From Cyanophora paradoxa (Eukaryota; Glaucocystophyceae; Cyanophorales; Cyanophoraceae), in NCBI GenBank assembly GCA_004431415.1, contig QPMI01000477.1, positions 558,001-622,000 on the forward strand: a stretch of 64,000 nt of DNA, written 5' to 3'. The translations under genes were made by a program, and so were the position numbers. Position 1 is the stretch's first letter. Every line of letters starts with the position of its first letter. A model generated the notes under the pieces. That model was given only the letters and a program-made list of their open reading frames with translations. It had not been told where the DNA came from and made no database searches. Shown piece after piece: positions 12,702 through 23,762 of the stretch.

Positions 12702-13798
12702 TGTTGCGTGCAGTGTGAGGACCCGGGATGATTCGGGGAATCACTAGCCTCTCGCGAGATGGCCTATTGGTAGAACTGCCGCCTTGACACCCCTTAGTCG
12801 TTGGTTCGACTCCGGCTGGGTCCGGGTCGCAACGCGTCCATAACATGGGGGCTGCTAACGGACCTGGTTCGACTCCCGACGAGGGATAGACCGGGCTTCG
12901 AATCCCACGCGGGGCGCTAGGAAGCGCTGGCTGAGGGCCGCTGCATCGCGGTACCCCGATAAGCCCGGCACCTGCATCGGTGGCCGCCGAAGAGCCTAGA
13001 AACTGCGCGCGCGGAAAAAGCGGCAGTTGCGGCTGTGTGATCATGAGTGGGTGTCACGTGCGGCATGTGACCGAGGTTGAGATCGCGAGTTGTGAGGTGA
13101 AATGCAGCAATGGAACCGCACGGAAGGATCTCGGGGTCGAGATCACCGTGGCGGGGGGGATGTTGCGTGCAGTGTGAGGACCCGGGATGATTCGGGGAAT
13201 CACTAGCCTCTCGCGAGATGGCCTATTGGTAGAACTGCCGCCTTGACACGCGAGATGGCCTATTGGTAGAACTGCCGCCTTGACACCCCTTAGTCGTTGG
13301 TTCGACTCCGGCTGGGTCCGGGTCGCAACGCGTCCATAACATGGGGGCTGCTAACGGACCTGGTTCGACTCCCGACGAGGGATAGACCGGGCTTCGAATC
13401 CCACGCGGGGCGCTAGGAAGCGCTGGCTGAGGGCCGCTGCATCGCGGTACCCCGATAAGCCCGGCACCTGCATCGGTGGCCGCCGAAGAGCCTAGAAACT
13501 GCGCGCGCGGAAAAAGCGGCAGTTGCGGCTGTGTGATCATGAGTGGGTGTCACGTGCGGCATGTGACCGAGGTTGAGATCGCGAGTTGTGAGGTGAAATG
13601 CAGCAATGGAACCGCACGGAAGGATCTCGGGGTCGAGATCACCGTGGCGGGGGGGATGTTGCGTGCAGTGTGAGGACCCGGGATGATTCGGGGAATCACT
13701 AGCCTCTCGCGAGATGGCCTATTGGTAGAACTGCCGCCTTGACACCCCTTAGTCGTTGGTTCGACTCCGGCTGGGTCCGGGTCGCAACGCGTCCATAA
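12702..13798. repeat. Tandem repeat, 2.3 copies of a 459-bp unit
   Basis: Copy 1 starts at 12702, copy 2 at 13161 and partial copy 3 at 13657, ending at 13798 where the match breaks. Copies 1 and 2 are almost identical; copy 2 is 37 bp longer because of an internal direct duplication (13213-13249 repeated at 13250-13286). Near-identity implies recent duplication. Each unit contains tRNA-like internal promoter boxes. Confidence 0.9.
12753..12880 (+). other. tRNA-like A box/B box segment (SINE-like or tRNA pseudogene)
   Basis: TGGCCTATTGGTAGA at 12760-12774 matches the Pol III A box and GGTTCGACTCC at 12803-12813 matches the B box, with the 43-base spacing of real tRNAs. A second B-box match is at 12866-12876. 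A T-arm can pair (GTTGG with CCGGC) but the acceptor and anticodon stems do not, so I do not call a functional tRNA. The same segment recurs in copies 2 and 3 (about 13219-13372 and 13715-13770). Confidence 0.5.
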
Positions 13799-13911
13799 CA
13801 GAAGTAAACTCTATTCTTTCTTCGCTTGCAGGGAGGGGGCGGAGGGGGGAGCTGCGGGGGCAAGGGGGGGGGGGAGGGGGGGGGTTGATTCGAAGGGCGG
13901 AAAGGCATGCG
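13799..13911. other. G-rich spacer
   Basis: Short spacer with long G runs at about 13832-13885. No gene seen. Confidence 0.4.
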
Positions 13912-14057
13912 CAGTGGAAAGTGGCCTCTCAAGAAAAGGCGCGGAGAAATAGCCTAAGGTGGCTTAGGTGTGGCTTAGGTGTAGAGTCTAAACTCTACCG
14001 CCACACCTAAGCCACTTAGGCTATCTCTCAGTGGAAAGTGGCCTCTCAAGAAAAGGC
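13912..14057. repeat. Hairpin insertion flanked by 29-bp direct repeats
   Basis: Identical 29-bp direct repeats lie at 13912-13940 and 14029-14057. Between them is an 88-bp segment whose halves are inverted repeats: AGCCTAAG..GGCTTAGGTGTGGC..GTAGAGT on one side and ACTCTAC..GCCACACCTAAGCC..CTTAGGCT on the other. This resembles a small hairpin or MITE-like insertion. The right direct repeat contains the stop codon of the F-box gene (14046-14048). Confidence 0.75.
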
Positions 14058-16172
14058 TGCAGCTGGAAGGCGGGAGCGCTCGCACTCCAGCAGCGGGCGC
14101 CCCGCAAAGAGACCCCGGACGAAGGCCTCGGCCTCGGCGAAGGCGTGGCGCCCCATCGCCCCGGCCTCCATGTTCAGGCCCAGCCGGCTGAAGTCGAGGC
14201 CCACCGCGACCCCGGGGGCCAGGCCCGCGAGGACCTGCGGAGCAGGTCACGGGCGCGATCGATCGATCGGGCGGGGCGCGCTGCATGCGTGCACCTCGAA
14301 GGCGCGGACGGAGGCGGGGGAGGCGAGCGCGGAGGAGACGCGGAGGCGCTGGAGGGCCGGGAGCGTGGCCATCGCGGCGGCCTCCGCCTCCTCCAGCTGC
14401 CGGAAGACCTGCAGGTCGAGCTCGACGAGGGCCCGGCGCGCGCCGGCGCTCCGCAGGAAGGCCACGACATCCTCCGGGTCCGCGACGAGGACTGAGAAAG
14501 GGGGCGCGCGCGCGTGAGTGAGGAGGGCCTGGGCTCGGCTGACTTTAGATGGGCCGAAGCACTCGCGCACAGTCCAGCTTCAGCGAGAAGCTCTCGAGGA
14601 GGGGCAGGCATGAGAGCGCCGCCGCGAGGTGCCGCAGGGCGGGCGCGTTCACGCTTGGGATCAGCGAGAAGCTGCTCAGTTCGAAGGCGGCCTCCCGGAG
14701 CTTCGCGGCGCGGCCCAGGGCCAGCAGCGCTGCTGGGTCCGCCAGGCGATCGACTTCGATCTGCGCGTACGATCAGAACTAAGAAGAGAGGGGGAGAGAG
14801 AGCGAGAGAGAGAGTGGCTCGCCTGGAGCTCGCAGATGCGCTCGAGCTGTGGGAGGAGGCCGAGGGCCAGCAGGACGTCCTGGGGGGCCGCGAGGCTCGG
14901 CCCGGGACGCCCGGCCTTCTCGCGCCGCTTCGAAAACTCGCCCGTGCTGCGCCGGAAAGGCTCGAAGGAGGCGACGATGCAGGGAGGAAGGAGGAGGCCT
15001 CGACGCACGCGTACAGGGTCCCCTCCACGAGGCGGAGGCTGCGGAGCTCCCTCCCCGCCGGGCCGCGGGCGAGCGCGGCCACGCCATCGCCGAGAGACAC
15101 GGAAGGGGCTTGCGCGCTGATCAGCGAGAGGTGCTCCAGGCCGCCCAGGCGCGCCAGCTGCCCCAGGACGAGCGAGCCGGCCTTGTCGTTCGGGCGGAGG
15201 CTGAGGGAAGTCAGGAGGGGGCAGGCGTCGGCGATGGCCGCCGCGATCTCCGGAGTGGCGCCCGCGTCGAGCTCGCCGAAGAACAGGACCAGGGACCGCA
15301 GCGCGCCGCCGAAGGGGGCCAGGGCGGCGCGCAGGTCGGCGGCCTCGGGCCAGGGCATCCGCGCGCTCGCGCCATAGAATGTCTTGTCGTCGCTGGTGAC
15401 GGCGAAGCTGAGGCTCCTGAGGCCGCTGGCCGCCCCGCCCGGGGGGTACGGGCGAAGCGCCCGGAGCACCCCTAGAAGGAAGTCGATGAGGAAGCGACTG
15501 TCCTCGCCGCCGCCCCTGACAAAGGGATCAGGATTGCCCCTGCAGAGCTCTACCAGCACTTCCCGCGGCTGCCTCGGGCCGGCGTGGCTGCGCGCGACCG
15601 CTTCGAGGACGCTGCACGCCCCCTCCAGCGTGCGCCGGTGGCTCTGCCGCGCTGCGGCCACGGAAGCGCCCCCGTCGGGTCTCACGTTGACGACCGCGGC
15701 TCTCGAGAGCTCCGGCCTGAGCGAGAAGCTGGCGCCCTCTGCGAGCCGCAGCTTCCGCGTCTCGAAGGCCGCCGACAGAGCGCAGAGCGCGTCATTGCTG
15801 TCCGCGCGCGTTGCCTGATTGCAGCCCATGATCCGCAGGTCGAGCTCCTTCCACTCCATCTCCTCGACCAACTGCCGCCACCGCCTGAGGGAAGTTAGCT
15901 AAAGCAGCGCGCGCGGCGCGCGCGCCGGGGCCGGTTGGGCGCGCGGACCTGCACACGCCGCGCAGGGGCCAGCTCCCCCGCGCACCGAGCGTGCCGAACG
16001 CTATGGCCAGAATCGAGTCCGGCAGGGCGTCGAATGGACCCGAAGCTTGCGAACCCGACGCTGCAGCTGCGTCGACCCGGGCCCGCTTCTCCGCGCGCTC
16101 TCCCGACGAGCCCGCGGCGGCGCCCGACATCGCTGGAGACTCACGCCGGACAGCAGTCGTTGCAGACGTCAA
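14046..16172 (-). CDS. F-box protein, leucine-rich
   Basis: The N-terminal exon has an Ala/Ser/Arg-rich leader and then PFDALPDSILAIAFGTLG followed by LRGVCR, the F-box pattern (LPDxxLxxIF...VC+.W). F-box proteins recruit substrates to SCF ubiquitin ligases through SKP1. Later exons read as irregular leucine-rich sequence (SLVLFFGELDAG, LTSLSLRPND, LEHLSLISAQ, LRSLRLVEGTL), consistent with an LRR-like substrate-binding region. Introns near 15880-15960, 14985-15020, 14780-14830, 14490-14580 and 14232-14300 are inferred from frame changes. The last exon starts after CGCAG near 14238 and ends at TGA 14046-14048. Starts at 16172 or 16127 are both possible. Confidence 0.65.
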
Positions 16173-16345
16173 AGTCGCGGGTAGGTCTATCCTGACGGCT
16201 AGCGCTCTCCGTTGATCTGCTGTGTCTGCGGCACACTGGCTTTAAGCCGCCTGGAGACCGCCGCGGCCCGGCGGTGGCCGCGAAAGGGGGTACAAAGGCT
16301 AAAAACCTTCCGGCGGGTACAGGCGCAATCGAGCTTTTTGGGTCG

Positions 16346-18071
16346 ATGGCCGACTTTGCGAAGCTGTGGACCGGCCGGCACGAGGTCGTGCAAAAGTTCT
16401 TCGAGAGCACACGGTTAGCTCGCCCGCTCCGCCCCAGCTCGCCCGGCTGGGCCGCCCTGACGCGGTTTGCTCCCCGGCGCCACCCGGGCTCGTAGGGATG
16501 CGGAGAGTTCCAGGCCAGTTGAAATACAGTCCGCGATCAGAATACAGCGGCTGTGGCGCGGATACAGGGTCCGGAAGCGGCTCTGGATGATGAAGTGCGG
16601 ACTCCCGCCTGCCCCGCACGCGGCGCCGCGTTCTTAGGCGCCGCTGCTTGTGATTCGCAGCTGGAGAGCGATGCAGATCCAGCGGCTCTTCCGGGGCCAT
16701 CTTGGGCGCCAGCGCTTCGCCGTCATGTACAAACAGAGGCTGCTGGAGGAGCGCATGCAGTACTTCAACCAGGCAGCGACGCAATTCCAGAAGATGTGCG
16801 CTGCTTGGGCCGCTCCGGCGGCACATTCCCGGCGTGCCGCCCAGCGCTCAAGCCGCCGTGCCTCCCCGCAGATTCCGGGGCTACTACTGCAGAAAGTACA
16901 TTCACAACTACTACGCGCGCAAGTCGTACCTTACCACAATCGTAGCTAAGGTTCGCCCGCCCGCCCGCCCGCCCGCTCCGCGCCTGCCCTGCATCCCCGC
17001 GCTTGCCCGGCGGCCCGCCGACCGCCGCCGGCCGCAGAACGCGGAGGTCATGAACACGCTGCACATGGAGAACCTTAGGCAGGCGCGGTACGAGGAGGAA
17101 GAAAAGCAGCGGAAACTGGCGCAGGAGTTCCACAACACAGTCAGCAGGTCAACGGCACCTCGCCTGCCCGCGCGCGTGCACGCGGGCCGACCCCGTGTGC
17201 GCCGCGCGCAGCCTGCACCACCTCGTGGGCACGCGGACCGTGCCCTCGGCCCTGAAGAGCGCGTACGCGTTCGGACGGCCCATCGAGGAGCACTTGAAGG
17301 ACGCCGCGAAGGTCGGGCGCTCTTCTCTGCCCCGCCGCCGGCCGTCGCGCGCGCCGCCGAGCCCCGGCTGCAGGTGTCCATCTCCAAGTCGCAGAAGAAG
17401 GACGGGAGCTTCAAGCCGTCGCCCATCCCCCAGGGAACCCTCTCGACAGGCTCGGTCAAGCCTCCCATCGGGACCCAGGTGCGCGGGGCGGGGCGCCCCC
17501 TCTCCTCTCCGCTGAGTGAGGTGTCCCTCTACCGCGGCAGAGGAACCCCAGCCCGAGCAAGCGCAACAAGCTCTCGGTCCAGGCCCAGTCCGAGTACGGC
17601 ATTGCCGTCGAATCCATGCGGTACCCCCGTTTCCCTCTCCCCCCTCCCGCTCTTCCTCTGGCATGTACCCCCCCGCCCGGCCGACCCCCGTTGCCCCCCT
17701 CAGGTCCGAGGCGAGGTACAGCAAGCTGCGTATGGTCGGGGGGGAGATCCGCACGGGCAAGGCGCGCGCCGCGCCGGCTACCCCCCCCCCCCCCGCCGCG
17801 CTGACGCTGTACCCCCCGCAGGCGAGCATTATCGGGAAGTACGTACCCTCGGTCACGAACGGGGCCCCCTAGTGCGCTGTTCTCCCCCGCCTCCCCTCAC
17901 CGCCCTCCCTCCTGACCGGCCGGCCATCCCCGTACCCCCCTCAGCGGCCCCGGGTTCGTGTTCCGGCAGGAGGACCGGACGAAGCGGGTGGCCAAGGCGC
18001 CCTACTACCTCGCCTACGGCTCGGGCAAGGTCTTCGAGGACTCGCTGCCCGTCTCCGAGAAGCAGCCGTAG
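16346..18071 (+). CDS. SPATA17-like IQ-motif protein (flagellar)
   Basis: Exons encode three IQ motifs: AIRIQRLWRGYRVRKRLW (about 16530-16590), AMQIQRLFRGHLGRQRF (about 16670-16720) and QFQK plus, across an intron, FRGYYCRKYIHNYY (about 16785-16915). A charged coiled-coil follows (EEEEKQRKLAQEF), then a conserved tail rich in K/P ending KVFEDSLPVSEKQP. The spacing of the IQ motifs, the NYYARKSYL segment after the third and the overall length match SPATA17, a calmodulin-binding protein of motile cilia and sperm flagella. Introns begin GTGCGC, GTTAGC or GTACCC and end CGCAG. The chosen start gives MADFAKLWTGRHEV; an upstream in-frame extension lacks ATG. The gene implies a flagellated life stage. 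Confidence 0.75.
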
Positions 18072-18279
18072 CTAGCTCCTGGGGTGCCCACGGCCCGGCC
18101 CGCACCGAATTATCGAATGGAACGCACAGAGCAGCGCACAGGGCGAGGTGGATGCCTGTGGGCGGCGGAGGCGATTGCAGAGGGAGATGGGCGCGGGAGG
18201 ACTCAAAGTATCAGAAAGGAGGACTAATACACATACATGCAACTAAGAACTCACGGCCGCAGTACGCGTACGATACGCG
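18072..18279. other. Convergent 3' ends
   Basis: About 200 bp between the stop of the SPATA17-like gene and the stop of the minus-strand F-box gene. No gene seen. Confidence 0.4.
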
Positions 18280-20344
18280 CTAGCTCGCAGCGGCGCCGGC
18301 TCTTCGGCGGGGCCTGAGCACCGCGTTGAGGAACTGGTGCTGCGGTCCCACTTCCAGGGTCACCTGAGTCGGAGAGGCGACAAAGTAGATCAGATCAGAC
18401 GAGAAGCAGAGGGGATGACAAGGGGCGGGGCGGGGCGGACCTTGCGCTCGAGGAGGGCGGTGGGCGACGCTACGAGGGCGTCGACGAGGGGGTACAGGTC
18501 GCCGGGGAGGGACCAGGCCTCACGCGTCCCGAGGGAGACGCGGGCCCCCTCGTCCAGCGCCTCGACGACCCTCACCAACGCCCCCAGCTCTAAATCAAAG
18601 AAAGCGAGGCGCTTCATTGTTAGGAGAGGGAAGGAAACGGGGCGATGGCTTGACGACAAGCTTTAGAGCACGAGAGGCTTGGCGTATCAAGCGCGGGGTG
18701 GAGGGGCGCGCACCGCGGCTGCCCTGCTCGTACGGGGCGCCCAGCGGCGGGTCGGCGGCCGGATCTTCGTTCTGCAGCGGGTCGTGGCTGGTGAGCCACG
18801 CCGCCAGCAGCCGCACGCCCCGCAGGTGCCGGTTCTCTGGAGTACGTAGCCTCAGGAAGGGGCCGGGGGCGGAGAGGGGGAGGTGCGCCGGGGGTACCGG
18901 CGAAGGCGCGCTCCCACGGGATGAAGTCGAGCGGGTTGGTTATCAGCTCCAGGCTGCGAAAGAGGAGGGCGCGGGCGCGTTGAGGGTGAGCTGTGCGTTC
19001 GCAGGGGGGTACGCGCGCGGCGCGTTTGAGCACGCACGTGTGGATGCCCTTGAAAGCCCCTTCGGGCCAGGAGTCGGGCAGCCTGCGACGCGCTCGGCGC
19101 TTCAGCGCCGGAGAAAGTAAAGGGTCCTGGGCCGGGCGCGAGTGACTTCGCACCGGCAGAGGAAGAACGAGAGGTCCGGCTCGTCGTACGGGTCGTGTTC
19201 GAATCCGGCCGCCTCCGGATCGAAGAGCGCCGCGACGCGGGCGGCCGCCTCGGGGCTCGAAAGGACGGTGCGCTTGAAGGCGAGCGAGGCGCAGACGAGG
19301 CGGCGGGCGGCTAGGTAGGCGAGGAACGCCCCCTGCGCGTCGGAGACGCCGGCGGCGGCGAGCTCGCGCGAGCCCTCGTCGACCAGGAGAGACCGCACGC
19401 GGCGGAGCGAAGGGAGGTCCCGCTCGAGGCACAGGAGGTGCTTCGGATCGCAAACGCACAGCTTCCCGTCGAACGCCGCGAGCCGCGGGAGCGCGGGGAT
19501 CTGAGAGGGCGAGGGCGGCAGAATTGGACCGAGGAGCCGCTCCTGGCGCGACGCGGCGCACCTGAGTGGGCCGGAGGTACCCGGGCGGATGGGACCAGGA
19601 GAAAGGCTGCGGCTCCTGCAGGGGTTCCCGGTACGACAGCCGCACGAGGTTCGGAAGGCGGGCCGCGAGGGGCAGGCCCTCGAGCGCATCCTGCCAGCGA
19701 ACCGAGGGGCACCTCCACCCCACGGGGACGAGCTCCAGCTGCGTCACGCTGGCCGGGGCCCCCGCGAGGGACTGCTCGAGCTGGCGCCACACATCGTCCG
19801 TCGAGGCGACGGCGAACCCGACGAGGAGCGTGAGCCGCTGCAGCTGCCGAGATTGGTGCCTGTACATGTCCCTGAGGCGCCGGGCGACGGCCTCCGCGCC
19901 GGCGATGCGGGCGTCCCCGCCGGGCAGCGCGAGCTCGCGGACCAGGCGCCCGAGAAGGCGCTCGTGCTTCTTGCTCACTGTAATGCTGTGCAGCGCCGCC
20001 AGCGCCTCCCGTGCGGTGACGTGTTCCGCGATGCTGCGCGTTCGCATGCGGCCTCGCGTCAACGCGCGCGGGGGCCGCGTCGGAAGCTCGAGCTGCTGCA
20101 GGCGAGCGCGTGCGCACCCGACCGTAAGGGATGGCAAGGTAGGCAGCTGCTCGACGATTCCGCGCCAGTGGCGGCAGGTCGCTGCGGCGGCGCACTGGTC
20201 GCACTCGTCGAGTAGGCCAAAGATCCGCAGCCAGAGCGGGTCGTCCAGGCCCAGGCTGTTGCATGCGGCGGCGGGCGCTGCGGCTGTCGCGCTCGTGGAC
20301 GCTGCGGCTCCGCCGCCGCTGTCATGGCTCGCGTTGCAGTCCAT
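18280..20344 (-). CDS. F-box-like protein
   Basis: From ATG at 20344 (an in-frame upstream ATG at 20410 exists) the first exon reads a low-complexity Ala/Ser leader, then LGLDDPLWLRIFGLLDECDQC and CRHWRGIVEQLP, an F-box with the usual L.D..W..IF..L....C......CR.W. Following sequence is helical and leucine-rich (LRRLVRELALPGG, VARRLRDMYRHQ) with no catalytic motif. Downstream exons read IPALPRLAAFDGKLCVCD, YDEPDLSFFLCRCEV, SLELITNPLDFIPWERAF, MKRLAFFDLELGALVRVV and finally TLEVGPQHQFLNAVLRP before TAG at 18280-18282. Introns are short. Probable SCF substrate receptor; the substrate is unknown. It lies between two unrelated genes and is not an obvious copy of the 14-16 kb F-box gene. Confidence 0.6.
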
Positions 20345-20655
20345 GAGAACTAGTCTGAGCGCTAGCGGCTGAACTGGCGTGCACTGCGGCAGCTGCATGC
20401 GCAGCTGCAACAGGCTGGGCTTCCGGATCCGTACCCCAAAAGCATGTGCATGCGTACCCCCAGAACCCTCCCCCGAGCCCTTCAGCGCTTTAATTTGGTC
20501 TTAAATTTCTGTATTGGTGTTCATAACCACATGCCTAGGGACCCCTTGGGCGCGAGCCCCCGGGTCCGGCGCTGCGAATTACCTATAGCTACGGCTACCC
20601 CCTGCTCCCTACTAGACCTACCCATGCCCAACCCGTCTGCAGCTGTGCGCCCGCT
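20345..20655. other. Intergenic, no gene seen
   Basis: About 310 bp between the F-box start and the stop of the HAD-Dpy30 gene. It is AT-richer than its neighbours and should contain the F-box promoter. I see no repeat or RNA gene. Confidence 0.4.
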
Positions 20656-23600
20656 CTACGACGGCACGAACGTTCCAGTGCGCGAGGGACAGTTTGCCAG
20701 CAGCCAGTTCGCCAGGTACTCCACTGCCCGCCGTGCAGAGAGGGTGTCAGCCACCGCAGTGCAGCGCTTGCAAGCGCTTATAATTACAGCCGCGCACCGG
20801 GGTCGGTCCAGGTAGGCTCCTCCTTGCACATGGCGGTGATGCCCTTGATGAGGAGGGGCTGCAGCTGCTGGTGGAGGTACGCCGCGCGGTCCTTGGGCCG
20901 CTGCCCCGCCACCTTGCCCATCGCCGTCGCGTTCGCTGCGGCGAAACCTTGAGAACGAACCCAACAACGAAACGAAGAATACGAGGCGCACTCCAGAGCT
21001 GGGGGAGGCGGGAGCGGAGCTGCTCGATGAGGGCGACGGAGGCGTCCGCCTCGGGGTGCTCCTCGTCCTTGGAGACCAGCACCGTGAGAAGGCCCAGCTC
21101 CTTCGCCCCCCGCTGCCCCCAGGTTCTTGAGAGGGGATTTGAGGGCGGTGGAGGGAGGGGGGGTACCAGGTTCTTGAGGGAGTCGTCGAAGAAGACGGCC
21201 TCGCGCCCGTGCTCGACCCCCGCGATCTTCAGCGCCTGCCGCCCGCCCGCCCCGCGTCAGACAGACGACGCGGAGGCCCCCGCCGCCGCCTCGGACGAGC
21301 GCGCGGACCCGCTTGTAGGCTTCGTGAGAGGGCTTGACGTTCCACTCGAGCGCGAAGATGTCGATGATCCCGTCGAAGCCTGTGCAGGGGCGCGCGCGAG
21401 GCTCGGGCGCCGGCGAGCGGGGCGGGAGGCGCGGGAGGGGAGGGCGGGCGCACAGTCCTCGATGCCGAGGCGCTTGAGCGTCCGCTCGATGTGCTGCGCG
21501 CGCGCGCGCGGGAAGCCGCTCAGAGGACGGCCCTCGCCGGCCCCGCGCCCGGCGCACGGGCTTGTCGGAGTTGGAGAGGATCCACTTGGGGTAGGGGAGG
21601 GACTGGAGCATGGCGCGCAGCGCGGGGCTCGGCTGGATCATGTCGTCGTACGGCAGGCCCCCGTGCACTGCGGCGCGACGCGATGCCTCAGTCGGTGCCG
21701 GGGCGGGCACGGGGGCGGGGCCCCGGAGGGGGGACGGAAAGCTCACCGAACTTGAGGAAGTCGAGCTCGTCGACTGCGCGAAGGAGAGGCAGGCTCAGGG
21801 GGGGAAGGGGGAGGGGGAGGGGGGAGGGCGGGCCCGCACCCTCGTAGGAGACGCCCTGGAGGTGCTCGGGCATGACCTTCTGCCGGAGGCCCGCCAGCGT
21901 CATCCCGTACCTCCTGTACGCCTGCAGGCGGGCACGTCAGGCCCCGAGCCTCAGCGGGCCTTGGCTTCCGTGGCTTCGGACCTCGTCCATGATCATGGGG
22001 ACGACCTGCTCGCCGAGGCCCATCTTCTTCTCCATGTACTCCGCGATCCGCTCCGTCACGATCTCCCACACCCCCAGCGACTTCGGGTACAGCGTGTCTG
22101 CGCGCGCGCGGCGGCGGCGGCGGCGGGTCAGCCCCCGTCTCCTTCTCAGCACTTCTCACTCCTTCCCCGAGCACCGTCGAGGTCGAAGAAGAGAGCCTTG
22201 ACGCCGGCGAAGTCGAAGTGCGCCTCCGGCAGCTCCGGCAGCACCTTCCGCACGTCTGCGCCCGGGTCGGATCAGATCTGAGATGATCTGAGCCGATCGG
22301 ATCGGATCGGTTCGCACCCTCGGCGAGGAGGAGGACGCGGTCGGCGCTGGGGTCCGTCTCGTGGTGCTCCCGGCCCACCCACACCGTCATCAGGCCCACC
22401 TGGGGGGGGGGGGGACGTCAGGTCAGGTCGGGCGGGGGGGGGGGGGAGCCGGGGGAGGGTACCTCCTTGGCGCCCTTGAGGTTCTTTGCCGCGTCATCGA
22501 AGAATATGCACTTCGAGGGGTCCGTCACACCCGCGATCTCCATCGCCTGGGGGGCAGAAGAGGGGTACCCCCGCGTCGGCCGGGGCGGAAGAGGGTACGG
22601 GGGCGCCGGGACGGCACCTTCTTGTAGGCTTCCGGCTTCGGCTTCACGTTCCAATCCATCGCAAAGATGTCGATGATGCCTGTCCCCGGTCGTCGGCGGG
22701 GTACGCGATTGCAGGCAGCACGGGAGGGGGTACCCTCGAAGCAGTCGGTGATGCCGAGGCGCTCGAGCACGCGCTTGCAGTGGGGCATGTCCGAGTTCGA
22801 CAGGATCCACTTCTTGTTCGGGATCCTGCGCGGGTTCGAATCCGGGCGGGGCCGGTTTCGAGGCCAGAGAGAGAAGCGCGGCGCACGAGCGGAGGGCGCG
22901 GGCGAGCTTGACGTTCGGCTTGATGACCTTATCGTAAGGGAGGCCGCCGTGTACGTAGGCCTGGAAGAGGGAGGGGGGTACGCGCGTCCACGTCAGCGGC
23001 CGCGGGGCGCGCGGATTCGGCGGGCGGATCGCACCAGGAAGTCCAGCTCGTCGACCTTGTACTCGATTTCGAGACCCTCAGGCTTGATCCCTTCCCTCAG
23101 ACCCGCGAGCGTCATGCCCCGCGCCTGCGGGGCCGCGGCCGGCGTCAACGCTCGGCTCCGAGTCGCGAACGAGGCCGCGGAGCGGTCAAGCCGGGCCGGC
23201 AGCGGCAGCTCGAGATGCACCTTGTAGCATGCATCCATGATAGCTGCTCGGCGCGCGGTCAGCGGCAGCTGTGCGGGGCCCGCGTCCGGCGCTGCGGGCG
23301 GAAGCCAAGGCACCTGGGACGTGCTCTTCGGGGAGCCCCATCTTCTCGCGCATGTAGTCCGCGATGCGCTCCGTCACCATCTCTGCGCGCGCAAGCACGT
23401 TCATCAGCTCCGGCCTCCGCCCCGCCCGCCCGGGGGCTCGAGCCCCGGTGAAGGGCTAAAACTAGAACAGCCGGGCTCTCCGAGCTCGAGCGCGGCGCAC
23501 CCCAGATGCCGTTCGACTTCGGATAGAGCGTATCTGGTGCCGAATCCGTCAGCTACGCGCCCGGCCGCGGCGCGTGGCGGGCACCATCGAGGTCGAAGAA

Positions 23601-23657
23601 CAGTGTGTGATCGGCGAACGCGGCCGCGGGCTGGGCTCCAACTGCGTCGGAGGGCAT
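20656..23657 (-). CDS. Double HAD hydrolase (pyrimidine 5'-nucleotidase type) fused to a Dpy-30 motif
   Basis: ATG at 23657. Two complete HAD phosphatase domains follow each other in one frame. Domain 1 has motif I FFDLDDTLYPKSNGIW split by the intron 23534-23584, the cap segment VTERIADYMREKMGLPE, motif II WILSNSD, motif III WNVKPKPEAYKK and motif IV FFDDAAKNLKGAKE. It runs through VRKVLPELPEAHFDF straight into domain 2, with FFDLDDTLYPKSLGVW split by intron 22098-22174 at the same codon position, VTERIAEYMEKKMGLGE, WILSNSD, WNVKPSHEAYKRV and an FFDD-type motif IV. This order is that of SDT1/PHM8-like pyrimidine 5'-nucleotidases. The C-terminus, RAAYLHQQLQPLLIKGI joined to VEYLANWLL, is a Dpy-30 dimerisation motif. 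All DxD and Asp-Asp residues are kept in both copies. Stop TAG at 20656-20658. Confidence 0.82.
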
Positions 23658-23762
23658 GGCTGCGGCTCTGGGAGGCGGGCGAACGGCCGGCTGCCTGGCG
23701 GCTGGGCAACCGATTAAGTATCGGACGAGAGGTGTACCCGTCCCAGGCTACACCCCTGGAAG
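23658..23762. promoter_or_regulatory. Short divergent promoter region
   Basis: Only 105 bp separate the HAD-Dpy30 ATG from the USE1 ATG, so the two genes probably share a bidirectional promoter. No TATA box is seen. Confidence 0.45.

Noticed and set aside
12753-12825. Functional tRNA gene
   Set aside because: A and B boxes are good, but acceptor and anticodon stems do not pair.
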